A stretch of 64,000 nucleotides of DNA. It comes from Dreissena polymorpha. Taxonomy: Eukaryota > Mollusca > Bivalvia > Myida > Dreissenidae. The DNA lies in NCBI RefSeq assembly GCF_020536995.1, contig NC_068358.1, positions 82,279,749 through 82,343,748 of the forward strand. The letters run 5' to 3'. Shown one piece after another: positions 11,315-22,990 of this stretch. A model generated the notes under the pieces. That model saw only the letters and a program-made list of their open reading frames with translations. It was not told the DNA's origin and made no database searches. The position numbers and the translations under genes were made by a program. Each line of letters starts with the position of its first letter. Position 1 is the stretch's first letter.

Positions 11315-11990
11315 TTAAGTAGGTGGAGGGTGTGTAAATGGTAATTGTATGTGCTTGTCCAGTTAGTTTCTATCTTAAAACATGTCCAGTTTGTTTCTAT
11401 TATAGGACATAAGATGTCCATACATACAAACAAAAATAGAAAACAAAAATTAGGAATACAAAAAGATGAATATTCCATAGACTTGAAGAAGTAAAAAGAG
11501 AAAAAGTAAAAAGAGATAATCACAAAAGTAAGAAGAAAACTCAATAAAAGACTTGTCCCTAGTAGAGACATAGAAGAAAAAGAATAAAATAAAACATATG
11601 AACACACAAAAACAAGCAAATGTGCTTATGCAAGGTAAATTGCCCTAAATATAAGACATAAATTATCGGTATCTAATGTTCTCAAAACGGAAGTTTAAAA
11701 AGGTGGGTATGAGTAATAGTAAGAATTTCACTTGAGTATGTATTTTTTTAAGTTTAAGTAATTAAGTTACTAAGTATAAGACGTTGCTTTCCGGTATGTA
11801 AGATTAAAAAAAAATATATATATATAAATAAAAAAATAAATATGTTTGAGGTTTATGCATATTCATATTAAATGTCACACTGTAATATGTTTATTATAAG
11901 TTTTAACAAAAGAGCATAATTAAGGATTTAAACATAAATTGTTTATACGTATTTGTACTATATCCATTACAGAAGAGTTAAAAAAAAACA
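11315..11990. other. AT-rich leader region upstream of the LINE ORF2
   Basis: Non-coding on inspection. The minus-strand frame 11311-11619 is a Phe/Leu/Ser-rich artefact of A-runs. It may belong to the LINE as inter-ORF or 5' sequence; the second LINE of the window also has about 1.6 kb between ORF1 and ORF2. Confidence 0.4.
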
Positions 11991-11991
11991 T

Positions 11992-12765
11992 ACACGATAC
12001 AAGTATATTATGTGGTAAGCCGGGTTCCGATTACCAAACATTGATGAACACAATATCAATGTCAATATTGTATACATATAAAGTTTAAAAAAAAAAAAAA
12101 CACACACAATACAAGTATATTGGGTGGTAAGCAGGGTTCCGATTTCCAAATATTGATAAACATAATATCAATGTCAATGTTGCATACATATAAAACGTAA
12201 TATGGTTATACTGTGGTATACATAAATTGTATATACGTATGTGTACTATATCCATTGCAGAAGAGTTAAAAAATACAATACAAGTACATTTGGTGGTAAG
12301 CCTGGTTCCATTAACAAATATTGATAAACACAATATCAATGTTAATTTTGTATACATAAAGATGTAATATGTTTATTCTATGCTTGAGCTATATAGCATA
12401 TATAAGGAATTATACATAAATTGAATATACATATTTATGCTATATTCATTACAGAGTAGTTATAAATACATATAACAAGTACCTTTGATGATAAGCCGGG
12501 TTCTGATAAACAAGTATTTATGAAAACCTTACCACTGTTAGTTTTGTAAACGTAAAAGTTTAAGCATGAAAACAATACAAATACAGTTGGTGATATACAG
12601 GAGTATGTTTAACAAGTGTTGGTCAAAAAAATAAAAAAATATCAACGTAAGTGTTGTAAACAACAGACACGTTAAACAATTAAGCAATACAATTACATTT
12701 TATGGTATTTCAGATACTGTTTTACAAGTATTAGTTCACTACAATATTATTGTACACTGTGTATA
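11992..12765. repeat. Decayed tandem repeat, about six units of 110-200 bp
   Basis: Units begin with ACAATACAAGTATATT-like sequence at about 11992, 12104, 12270, 12470, 12572 and 12683. Each continues with GGTGGTAAGC-GGGTTCC, then TTGAT-AACA-AATATCAATGT and TTGTATACATA. Similarity falls from left to right. The array lies upstream of the LINE ORF2 in LINE orientation, so promoter monomers of the element are one possibility; a plain minisatellite is the other. Confidence 0.6.
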
Positions 12766-13004
12766 TATCATATGCTGTGAGCATAAAATGATTTGTTTCA
12801 AAAGTGCTTAGTTTTAACAAAACGTAAAATATCACTACCATTATTTTATAGATCAATAATTTCACGCTTTTATGGTAAACATTAATCCTAAAAATAGCTT
12901 TTTAGTCAAAGTCAGCTTTTTGTTAACATCAGAAGTAAAAAAGTAACACAGATAGAACGAATGCTTATGTATGCCAAAAGACTAGCGACAAAAAGGCATG
13001 TATG
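12766..13004. other. Unassigned spacer
   Basis: Short AT-rich sequence between two tandem-repeat blocks; nothing recognised. Confidence 0.35.
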
Positions 13005-13260
13005 AAATCATTACTAATCTATACATCAAACAACAACATGTATACACGTACCGCATACTATTAATAGGTGATATTTGCTTTCAACTAGTTGGAACAGGCT
13101 ATAATATTCAGGTGGGCATGTAGTTTTACCTCAAATCATTACTAATCTATATATCAAACAACAACATGTATACACGTATCACATACTATTAATAGGTGAT
13201 ATTTGCTTTCAACTAGTTGGAACAGGCTATAATATTCAGGTGGGCATGTATTTTTACCTC
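13005..13260. repeat. Two tandem copies of a 128-bp unit
   Basis: Copies start AAATCATTACTAATCTAT at 13005 and 13133 and run through AGGTGATATTTGCTTTCAAC and AGGTGGGCATGTA. They differ at only a few positions, so the duplication is recent. Confidence 0.85.
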
Positions 13261-13744
13261 AATTAAGGAAAATTAGTATACTTCGCACCGATCTCGACTC
13301 TGTTTTTCGGAGATAGGAAAAAAAAACGCTTTCGTGTAGAAATTATCTATTCTTATTCTAATAATTATTATAATTTGTTGTCAATAAAGCGTTTGGTATG
13401 AATACCATATAGGCTATATAATTTCAATAATTATTTAGAAAAATTATTCAGATAAATTAAACAATAGATAAATAGAGAAGAAGTCCAAAGATATCGGAAA
13501 GGCGCTCTTGCATTGAAGTGGAAAAACAAGTAAAAACTAATTGAACAGCGCAGACTATTGATTTCCCGCTCAATATTTTTACCGTTATTGTAAATTGTGG
13601 TAATTGATGAGGTGTTCCATTTTGTAATTCGTTGAGAAAACATAATTCTACGGCAAGCACGGTAAGAATGTTTTTTTCATACGTTTTATTGAATTATGGT
13701 ATCGAGGTTCGTGAACTTTGCAGGGAAAATGCCCATTTCCCCGT
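13261..13744. other. No gene recognised
   Basis: AT-rich spacer up to the right inverted-repeat arm. Minus-strand frames here (13431-13660) show no domain. Confidence 0.4.
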
Positions 13745-14112
13745 GAAGATTTCAGTCATGAATACTGTCTGATCGATCACAGCTGGGTCACGCGAGTTGT
13801 GTATCGTGTTATTTTTTAAAAGTTGACCCAGTATTTGTAAAAATATTGCAAGACATATACATTTCCAGAAAGGAAATTTATTTCTGCGTTGAATAAGACC
13901 AAGATCGTGAAAATCGCTGCAAAATTGATGAAGTAATGGCTGTTTAAAACGATGCATCCCGTTTTCGGATGATTTCGAGTTGGATACCTTGTTGAATATA
14001 TATTTAACTTATTTTTTTTAAGAAAAGTTGATTTTTCGTTATAATATGATTACTTATCATTCCAAAATATGTTTTCACTAACTAGTATTATAGCCACACG
14101 CTAACCACCTGT
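13745..14112. repeat. Right arm of the inverted-repeat pair
   Basis: Reverse-complement partner of 6737-7108, about 80% identical along its length. A minus-strand frame of 87 codons (13694-13957) covers much of it; the other arm has stops in the same frame, so I do not call it a gene. Confidence 0.8.
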
Positions 14113-15048
14113 AGCTGGACACTTTTAAAAAACACTATACAAATTCAAGTACTTATGCACTTAATTGATTGTAAACAATGACGGTTGAAATCCGTGCGTG
14201 GGAATTTTTCTGGTAACCAAGAGCGACGTCAACGTTCTTGACAAACCTGTTTATATGACATTTATTTATTGATTTTTTTCCAACTTGATTGAAAATTATG
14301 TTTTATGATATTTTAATACATGCAGACGAAGTAGTTGTTTTCTCAACGAGGAGTACAATAGTTGTACAGTACTAGACACGAGTACTTGTAACTTTCAGGT
14401 TTCTCTGTATACCACAGACATTATATAGTCATAAAATGATAAATATGTGTTTATAGAAATTGTAATTATAGCATGGTAAACAGACTAGAGAAATCTGAAA
14501 GTTTCACGCACAGGGCTGTGGCAATGGGGGTTTGGGCTACTTTATAAATATGAGGTTGATATGCAATGCACATCGGTAGATTACGTCTACTGTAATTATT
14601 TGGACTAGGGAAGGGCCACAATTCCAACACATCAGCCCCGTTATGTTCTGAATAAAATACATGTATAATTTCTTGAGTGCCAATTGCATCTTACAAATAT
14701 CAAAAACATTCACGGCAGTCAATTCATTGTGTAAACTTACTGGTCTTCATGGCAATAATGAACGTATTTAGTTTAATGGAGATTATATAACGAAGGGAAC
14801 TAATTCAGCTTATTCAGTTTACTAGTCAAAATGATTCGGATGTTTTCGCTTTTTTTTCCGAAAAGTAATTTATTCAACATACGGAAAATAAACGCGCGCC
14901 ACCTGATGTCATAATTTAGTAACTTGCATTCTGCTTACTGCCTGTTGCTAACTGCCGTTGTTAATGACGCTTAGTGGCAAAACCGATTATGACTGGTTTC
15001 AGGAATAATGAACACACAAACATTGGATAGTCACCAAGCATGTTGAAA
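14113..15048. other. No gene recognised
   Basis: AT-rich sequence with no supported coding, RNA or mobile features. Confidence 0.4.
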
Positions 15049-15270
15049 CAATCATCAAGTATAACCGATAGAGAACAAGCATGTTGGAACTGTCATGAAG
15101 CATGTTAGAATAAACATCACGCATAATGTAAATATTATTCATGAATGATGTAATGTTGCAGCAATCATCAAGTATAAACGAATAGACAACAAGCATGTTG
15201 GAATTGTCATAAAGCAAATTAGAATAAGCATCAGTCATAATGTAAATATTCACCACGAATGATGTAACTT
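15049..15270. repeat. Tandem duplication, two units of about 113 bp
   Basis: AATCATCAAGTATAA starts a unit at 15050 and again at 15163. Both continue with ACAAGCATGTTGGAA, GTCAT-AAGCA and CATAATGTAAATATT, then GAATGATGTAA. Divergence is moderate. Confidence 0.75.
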
Positions 15271-15373
15271 TTACCTAAATATCCTTCCATAGACATGTGT
15301 TGTTACTAAAATAGACATAGAGATTTGAGCATTGGGAGTGACCTAATCATACTGTGCTTTAGCAGTATTACGG

Positions 15374-16060
15374 AATACCGTTAGTGCCATCGTGGTTACA
15401 CATTAAAATCCAGAGGGCGAGAACGCGAGAACGCGATAGTACGATGGCGACAATGTGACAATACGATGATGACAGGGTGACAATACGATGGCGACAATGC
15501 GATAGTACGATGGCGACAATGCGAGAACGCGATAATACAATGACGACAATCAGACAGTGCGATGACGACAGTGCGACAATACGATGGCGACAGTGAGATA
15601 GTACGATGGCGACAATACTACAGTTCGATAGTGCGATAATACGATGACGACAGTGCGAAAATACGATGACGACAGTGCGACAATACGATGGCGATAGCCG
15701 ACAGTGCGATAGTACGATGGTGCCAATGCGATAACGCGATAGTATGATGGCGGCAATTCGAAAATGCGATGGCGACAGTGCGACAATACGATGGCGACAA
15801 TGCGATAGAACGATGGCGACATTGCGATGATACCACGGCGACAATACGATATGACTATCGCATTGTCGCCCCCGTACTATCGCACTGCCGCCATTGTATT
15901 GTCGCACTGTCGCATTGTCGTCATCGTACTAGCGCGTTTTCGCAATCGTACGAACGCATTGTCGCCATCGTATTGTCGCACTGTCGTCATCGTACTTTCG
16001 CGTTCTCGCATTCTCGCCCTCTGGATTTTAATGAGTAACCACGGTGGCCCTAACGGTATT
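15374..16060. mobile_element. Inverted-repeat (MITE-like) element with a GCGACAATACGATG minisatellite core
   Basis: The ends are inverted repeats: AATACCGTTAG-GCCA-CGTGGTTAC at the left, its reverse complement at the right, followed inwards by CATTAAAATCCAGAGGGCGA on both sides. The interior is built of short units such as ACGATGGCGACAATGCGATAGT on the left and their reverse complement on the right, with the axis near 15845. The whole is therefore a long imperfect hairpin of about 690 bases. No transposase is encoded, so it is non-autonomous. Frames reading Ser-His-Cys-Arg repeats are artefacts of the minisatellite. The target duplication could not be defined. Confidence 0.8.
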
Positions 16061-16460
16061 TTGTACAGTAAAGTGCGTAAAATCTGGTTTGGAATAACAA
16101 TTTTTATGCCGAAAACAGATGTTGAAAACCCGACTTTGTTTTATAAGTAGTAGTCTAAATATACAATGAGTTTTCCGAGCATTAAATAAACATATTAAAA
16201 TAAAATTCATGTTCGTATCAGTTGAAGTTCTTGTTAATAGTAGAAGCAAAGAACACAATAAAACGCTGATTGGGCTTACTAATTTGAGGCAAGAAAAAAC
16301 ACATCGCGCTATTATATATAACATATAACGCGCATCCGCAAAGTTCGAGCGCCCGTCTCGGTGCCGTCGTTTCCGGTGAAAGTTTCGCACAGGAGCTACC
16401 GAGTTTGGATATGAGACCACGAATCATGGCTTGACTTTATATATCAGTCAGCGTAGTACC
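16061..16460. other. No gene recognised
   Basis: Spacer of mixed composition. A minus-strand frame at 16028-16420 overlaps the element end and shows no domain. Confidence 0.4.
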
Positions 16461-16556
16461 TGACCAGACTGCGCGGTTGGACAAGCTAGGATGGACCAAC
16501 TTCGGCCGCATATGACATAAGACCCATTTTCGCATGACGCGGGTCATCTGACCTTT
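16461..16556. repeat. Diverged copy of a bivalve interspersed repeat
   Basis: CCTGACCAGACTGCGCGG, then GGA-CAA, then CCATTTTCGCATGACGCGGG resemble a repeat that I remember as abundant in bivalve genomes. Recognition is from memory and the copy is diverged; the boundaries are approximate. Confidence 0.4.
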
Positions 16557-16961
16557 ATAATGTGTATATAGCTTTGAATGGAATTTGCACATAGTTTTTG
16601 GCATGGACTTATTGTTATGTTAATGTGTTGCACGCTTTCAAAAGCAGAGGGCATATATAAGATCAATTATACTACGGAGTTCATTTTCTGTTGCAAAATG
16701 AAATGCAATAAAGATTGTTACTCAGCGGTGTGTACAGTATGACAGCGTTGTCTGTCTGCGATGCATTTATACTGGTTCTAAGCTGGCATACTCACCATTT
16801 GGACTCAAGTTCTACTAGCATAAACCTTTAATTGTAACTCATTTTAAAAATATTCATGTTATTTATATTATTCAATTTATTATTCAAAATTATAATTATT
16901 ATTTCCTTATTGTTGTTTTTCGCATTAAGAAACTTATTCGGCTTACGAAACTGAAAAATCC
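16557..16961. other. No gene recognised
   Basis: AT-rich spacer with no supported features. Confidence 0.4.
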
Positions 16962-17401
16962 CATTGGAAAAAAAATCCCATGGGAGAAAAAATCCCATGG
17001 GATTTAAAAATCCCATGTGTTTTAAAAATCCCATGGGATTTTTTTTTTTTTTTAAACACGACTTAACGCATTAAAATATCGTAGTTGTTCATCATTTCAT
17101 AAAATATGATGTTTCTGAAAGTTTCATGAATAAATCTCCCAAAATAAGAAAAAAATCCCATGGGATTTTTTTCTCCCATTTTAAAATGGGATTTTTTTAT
17201 TACTAAATATTTTTATATATAATTGGCATAAAACCAATATACAGTCCTTAAATAACGTTAAAATACTTGCAAACGCAAATAAAACACGTTTTTTAAAATG
17301 TTCAAAATCCCAAATTATGGGAGAAAAAAAATCCCATGGGAGAAAAAATCCCATGGGAAAATCAAAAATCCCATGGGAAAATGCAAAAATCCCATGGGAA
17401 C
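16962..17401. repeat. Three clusters of AAAATCCCATGGGA palindromic repeats
   Basis: At least eight exact CCCATGGG octamers sit in AAAATCCCATGGGAAAA context, in clusters at about 16962-17042, 17153-17190 and 17319-17401. Degenerate units such as CCCATTGG and CCCATGTG sit beside them. The outer clusters are partly inverted relative to each other, as expected of a palindromic element with AT-rich interior between 17043 and 17318. Confidence 0.75.
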
Positions 17402-18023
17402 CCCAACTTTGCTTATAAATTTCATAGTGAAGAAAACGCGTTTTTTGAGTGAAAATAACCAATTATTAATCAACGATAAGACTTTTATCGCATACTATGT
17501 CTCAAAGTAGCAAATCTTTAAGAAAAAGGGTACTTAAGTTTGCGAAATTTCGGTTTCGCAAAGTTTTTCCGGTGGCCGTTATACGCACTTTTGTAATTGA
17601 ACAATGTATCCCATATGGATAGTAAGTGAAAATCTGCTAGATTGTTTGTTCATCGCATGCAATATAGCGTGATAAAAGAAACATATATTCTCACTAAGGA
17701 AACCACATTATCGTCGTCCGACTAAACTGCAAGATGTTTCAAACATGAAGGTCAAACTGTTCTGGCGAAATAAAAACATATGGCATGCACAGTTTGACGC
17801 AGTTGTTGCATCGGTAAAATGTCCATTAATTTATGCCATAAAGGTTTTCATATTGTACATCCTTTGGTATAAAGGTGATTTCATATTGGTTTGATAACAT
17901 GTATATGATCCATAAACAGTTTAAAATTAATAAACGCTCAGTTTTTTCACATAATTACCACCACAATACATTATTTGTAAACGTGGGAAAAATTTGGACG
18001 CACATCTTCCGCACTTCGACACT
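17402..18023. other. No gene recognised
   Basis: AT-rich spacer without supported features. Confidence 0.4.
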
Positions 18024-18053
18024 TTTCCTGACCGAATATATTCGGTCAGGAAA
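18024..18053. other. Perfect 30-bp palindrome
   Basis: TTTCCTGACCGAATA is followed at once by its exact reverse complement with no loop. A zero-spacer palindrome of this length is rare by chance. It could be a protein-binding site, a cruciform or the relic of an element end. Confidence 0.85.
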
Positions 18054-21000
18054 TCAAAAACAAATCGCCATTAATGTATTTTGCCTCGTTATCAAATGCT
18101 ATTTATGGCAAAGAGATGACTGTCGCGAGATATTTTTAACCGAGGATAGTTTTTTTGTCTAACGTAGATTTTTTAATGGAATATTAAATTGCTTAGTCGA
18201 ACACTGAACATGGCTGACACAAATCGACAGTCGTTAAAGCCTGGTTTACATGCTATTACTTAAATGGTTTAATAATACCTGAAATACTTATATACCTTAT
18301 GGTGTTTGGAACTTACGAAACATTTTATGCATAAATATGTATACACAATAATTAAAAATACGCTGTGTCGTGTATGCTTTGTCGACACGCCACACGCTTA
18401 CAATTTGAAAATTAGTTTGGCCTACTAGGCGTAATAGGCGTAATGGCTAGAGTACAATTTTAACAAAATATATTAAGTTTTAAAAAAGCCAAAAGAGCAA
18501 TATCAAATTAACAATATGTAATTTAAAATGAGGTCAATAGGGCGCCGCAACTTACTCTGATTCTGATTACATGGGGAGTTCCTTAACGCCATTAGCGTCC
18601 CAAACTGCCTAGCATGAATGTACAAACGTGTTCCAATCACTCGTATTTAAAAAAAGATGTATAATGCATTTCAATCAAGTAATTGATTTTTGTAAAGTAA
18701 GTCCAATACATGCCTATTATATGACTGTCAATGGCTTAATGTATCATCGTTCATTTGGCGAGTTCGGTTACAAAGCGTGTATAAAACAAAGGGATGCCAA
18801 TGTTAACATCCGTGTGGCTAGTTGCGTCAGAGTGAAAGTGACGGACATGGAAGTGGACAATGTGCCAGGACTACTTTCTTTAAGTTCGTAGAATCAAATC
18901 AGGTAATGCTGTATTGCTAAGAATTAACTTGATAAAAAATTCAAAAACGTTGTATTTTCTCATTTTTTAATGGAATACTAAGGGTAATGTCATTGGAAAG
19001 ACGATGATAAATGTACAAAATTGTGTTATGCATGATTATCACACTGAAAATATATAAGTCATTGACAAGACATTTAAATCTACAATATTTTTTTCTTATG
19101 ACAATTAATTTACAATACTTACCCGTAACAATATCGCCTAAGCGCTGTTATGTCGACAACGTCAATACTCCGATAGAAATGACTTTGACAACTTTTAATA
19201 TGTTTATACAAAACGGCATATAGTAAAATGGTTTAAGAAACAGACACACGATTTTAAGTTTCTTAATAAGAAATTAATGGAACAAAATAATATGTTAAAT
19301 GAAAAACATTTTTTTGTCGCAATCCCTTTTCCCATAGAATTTCTCTGTGTTCAGATTTGCACATCTGCCATAGAAGAAAGGCAATGAAAATGCCTTTAAA
19401 GTTGGCCGTTTTTTTTTAATAAGACTCAATTGCCATTGCATTTCGAATTTGCCTGAAGTTTTGGAAAAATTGCCATATGGTTTTTCGACATAGCTGTTTA
19501 ACGTCACTTTTGACCTTAGATAACCTCCATTCATGATAGGTCCGAAATGAATAAACCCGAATTGTGTATTGGCTTATAATACAAAAATCACCGTAAACAT
19601 TGGTAGTCTGGTTCCAGAGTGAGACTAAAACATTGGATGCATACAATATCATTTGAACTGAAATATGAATATATTGTAAATTACATGTAAATTACAATAA
19701 ATTAAAAACTGTCATGATACAAAACATCCTCTAAACATTACATCGAAACGTTTCTCCTTAGTTTACGAAACAGTATGGCATTAATCACATGTCTGTACAA
19801 TTAAAAGAATCTATTGTTTATATGCCGTAGCGGCCACACTAAACACTACAAAAACAGGCTAGATTGCACTTTACCGGTACGCAGTTGTTTACCACTATCG
19901 ACAAAGCTGGGGTTTTGGGGCGGTAGCCCGCGATACTAAAGAAATACATAGGTGTTGGAAATATATCTGCCTTTGATTTATTGTAATCCATATTTGCGTT
20001 TATAAGTGTAAATATGTTCCTTTGTACTTTATTTTGTTCATTTTTTATATAAAGTTCTGTTTTTCTGCAAAAACTTCATATCACTATGATGCTTGCAATA
20101 TTGAGTCTCTTATGTTTACATTCTAACATCTGTACACATTATAACACATTATCTTTTATGTCATTCCAACATTATGTTTATAGTTTTTCAGTGGCGAAAA
20201 TGTTTTCTTTTTCTATTGAAACTAATGTATTACTCGTTTAATTATGAAAACCTAGTCATTACAATACTTATTGACAATAAAACATACTATTTCACCTCTT
20301 CTTGTTCTTAATTTTATTTGTTAATGCATTAAAATATTTTATTATCGCTCACTACCTTCATTAAAATACATGGTCGCTTCATTACATATCCTTTCACTGG
20401 TTGCAAACATTACAACATCAACGCCGTATATCTTTTTTAAAGATATTTCTTGTTTCTCATGTAATGAGTGAAACGATGCTACGCGATAAGATTTAATTTT
20501 ATAAGATTGTAATATTTGCGAGTAAAATGCAGTGTTACCTTTAACAATTGTGTGTCATAGGAATCTGCAGTCGATCGATCATGTTTCTAGTTGTTTAATA
20601 ACACTTTCCCACCTCTGGATCAATTTGACTGAACGCGGATAAATAATAGAGTATGTTTTAAAGCATGTATTTAATAACATATAAAATGCTCCGCGCGTGG
20701 AGTTTTATATAAAATCACGGATACTCTGTTGAAGCAAATAATTGGTAGGCGTCTCAAAAAATGTATTTAGCATATAAATGCTCATGAGAGCTTGATTTTA
20801 CAATAAAATCTGCACTGATACCGTGTTTCATTGAAATTACATTATGGTTGTTTAATATAACTGTATACTAATTTTGCTGTACTTATGTAAATATATATTT
20901 TCAGCACCATGGTATAAAAATTGAAATTATTATTATAATATATTGTCTATGTATTGATGTTGAACATCAAAAACTCTGACAAAAAGTTTAACTGCCAAAG

Positions 21001-21681
21001 AAAATTTCAATTCTGATTTTATTTTAAGTATATAGATCAACAAAACAAAACAAAAAATATCTAAGCTACATAAAATAATAAGCAGATATATTCATTACGC
21101 GATAAAAAGCAGCACAAATATGTAAGTGATGTAAGAAATACCAAGTGTGTTTACGCTTTTTTTTTCAAAGGTAAAAAACAACTAACGACAAAGCATTAAT
21201 TTATATCACAAAATTATTAGATATTCAATGGTTACACATCCATACGCAGTATACAACATTGTACCAATTTCAAAACAAATTCTTATGTCTGTGTATCATG
21301 GATTAATTCTACATTATCGATGTATCGCAAGATAGATTACACGTCTTAACAGTATGCTTTCGTCAGCATGTAATCGTATAATAAGTCTATTTCGATTTCA
21401 AAATGAACAACGCACGTGTCTCAGTGCATTCCGAATCTTTGTACCGGACAAAACGTAAACAAAAGAAATTCAGTTCTGAATTTCCGTTATTGATAATGCT
21501 CGGTGTGTGTATAGTAAAAAATTAATGTAGTAGCGGGGACTGTTAGCTAGTATAAGCGATGTGCCTGGGTATAGCGCAAACCAAAACATTAGTGAACTAT
21601 ATGGGATGTAAAGTGCGACAAACGCCAATAGTCACAGGTTTTATCAGTTAATCCATTCATTTGTCCGGTTATAACAATTTG
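18054..21681. other. 3.6 kb without recognised genes
   Basis: AT-rich throughout. Scattered frames of 60-90 codons have no domain features and no supporting splice signals that I could connect. I see no repeats of note inside. Confidence 0.4.
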
Positions 21682-22174
21682 TTACACTTCTGTTATGTAT
21701 GGTAGTGTCCAAAATATGCCCCAGCAGAACAGAATACCAAGAAAAAACCGTATTCGTTTCAATGTAAACCACACAATAAACCTCAGTGGGAACAGAGCAG
21801 CACACATCCGTTCAACAGTCCTACATACTAGAATATAATTTGAGAACACAAAAAAATGTGTTAGGACAATAATTAAAAATCGTACACATAATATGATTCC
21901 AATTAAGTTCCAAGTTGAACAGATAATAGTAGGTGAATCTGATAAAAAAAACGAACAAGTCACTAGTGCTCAAACAAACTATTTATAGTTCTGTAGTTTG
22001 GAAAGATTTTATTTTATACACTAGTAAACTTTCAGAGAAATTGACTGAGAGAAATGTGCTTTGCAATTTAATGTGCATAACCATTATCGCTATCAGTATA
22101 TAATAGTAGATTTTGTTTGAGGCAAGGGGACCAAGTACGCATTCGTCGCAATATATAATACAAGAGCGACGCAA
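21682..22174 (-). pseudogene. Possible relic of a rhodopsin-like GPCR
   Basis: A minus-strand frame at 21682-21963 reads a hydrophobic segment, then SNYILVCRTVERMCAALFPL, then another hydrophobic segment. The VERM...FPLR part looks like the end of transmembrane helix 3, where class A receptors carry an E/D-R-Y motif followed by PLR. The next stretch (FFLGILFCWGIFWTLPYI) would be helix 4, with Trp and Pro placed as usual. Upstream in another frame, 21983-22174 has a hydrophobic piece ending LLVYKIKSFQTTEL, like helix 1 and the first loop. No continuous receptor can be read, and helices 5-7 are not convincing. If correct this is a decayed, possibly intronless receptor copy. A chance AT-rich hydrophobic frame is the alternative. 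Confidence 0.35.
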
Positions 22175-22831
22175 CAGACCACAACGATATCATAATTTTA
22201 AATATGAAGTTAAACCCTTAAGAAAACATATGAACAAAGAATTGCCTGTTCAGCAATTTAAACCGATGTCTTAATAGTTATCAATACATGTATTCTTAAA
22301 ATATATTTTTAAGAATTATATTACAATGTTAAACAACATACTTGAAACAGTAAAGTATTATCCTCGCTGTTTTCTCTTAGTATTTTGTTAACAAATTACA
22401 ATATAAATACTCCCGATCATGAACTCTGCTGTTTTTATTTTTCTCAAAATTTGCTGCTTCTTTATTTAAGAAACATTTCATTGGGAGTAAGACAATTGGT
22501 GGTAGCATAAGCCAATCAATCAAACCAAATAATGAAGAAGAGTCTTACAAATTTGTAATTGTTATTATCTTGACAAATAATAATTATGTTGACATCATAT
22601 TTTTCTTGTTAGAGACAGACATTTTGTTTACTTTGTTTAGTTCATGGTATTTACAATGTGCAATTTAGACATATTTCCGGTTCGAATGTTTACACGTTAA
22701 TTTACATAAACTGTATTTATACGCGTCTTAAATAAACTATTGCGTACCGTTTTAGTCATTGTTTTATCAGTTTTGTTAAAGTAAAAAATACAATTGTTAA
22801 CTGTTTTCGTTAGTTGTTGTATATAATAAAA
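22175..22831. other. No gene recognised
   Basis: AT-rich spacer; nothing supported. Confidence 0.4.
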
Positions 22832-22990
22832 GGAATATTACGCTAGTCAATTGTTCCAAGAGTTTGTATCACTCTCGTGGCTTGTGCTATTTCGCATTAC
22901 ACTCGAGGCTCCGCCTCTCGTATGATACGTCATCATACAAGCCACTCGAGTGATACAAACTCTTGGAACAATTGACTTGCGGAATATTCC
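22832..22990. mobile_element. Fully palindromic 159-bp MITE-like hairpin
   Basis: Left arm GGAATATTACGCTAGTCAAT continues through TGTTCCAAGAGTTTGTATCA to GTGGCTTGT. The right arm is its near-exact reverse complement and ends GCGGAATATTCC at 22990. Arms of about 54 bases surround a 50-base loop rich in GAGGCTCCGCCTCTCG. No coding capacity. Its size and form fit a miniature inverted-repeat element; no target duplication is clear. Confidence 0.8.

Noticed and set aside
11311-11619. 102-codon minus-strand frame before LINE ORF2 as ORF1
   Set aside because: Phe/Leu/Ser-rich translation of A-rich DNA, with no coiled coil or RNA-binding motif.
13694-13957. 87-codon minus-strand frame in the right inverted-repeat arm
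   Set aside because: The homologous left arm does not keep the frame open, so coding conservation is not supported.
15368-16150. Ser-His-Cys-Arg repeat frames
   Set aside because: Produced by the inverted minisatellite core of the MITE-like element.
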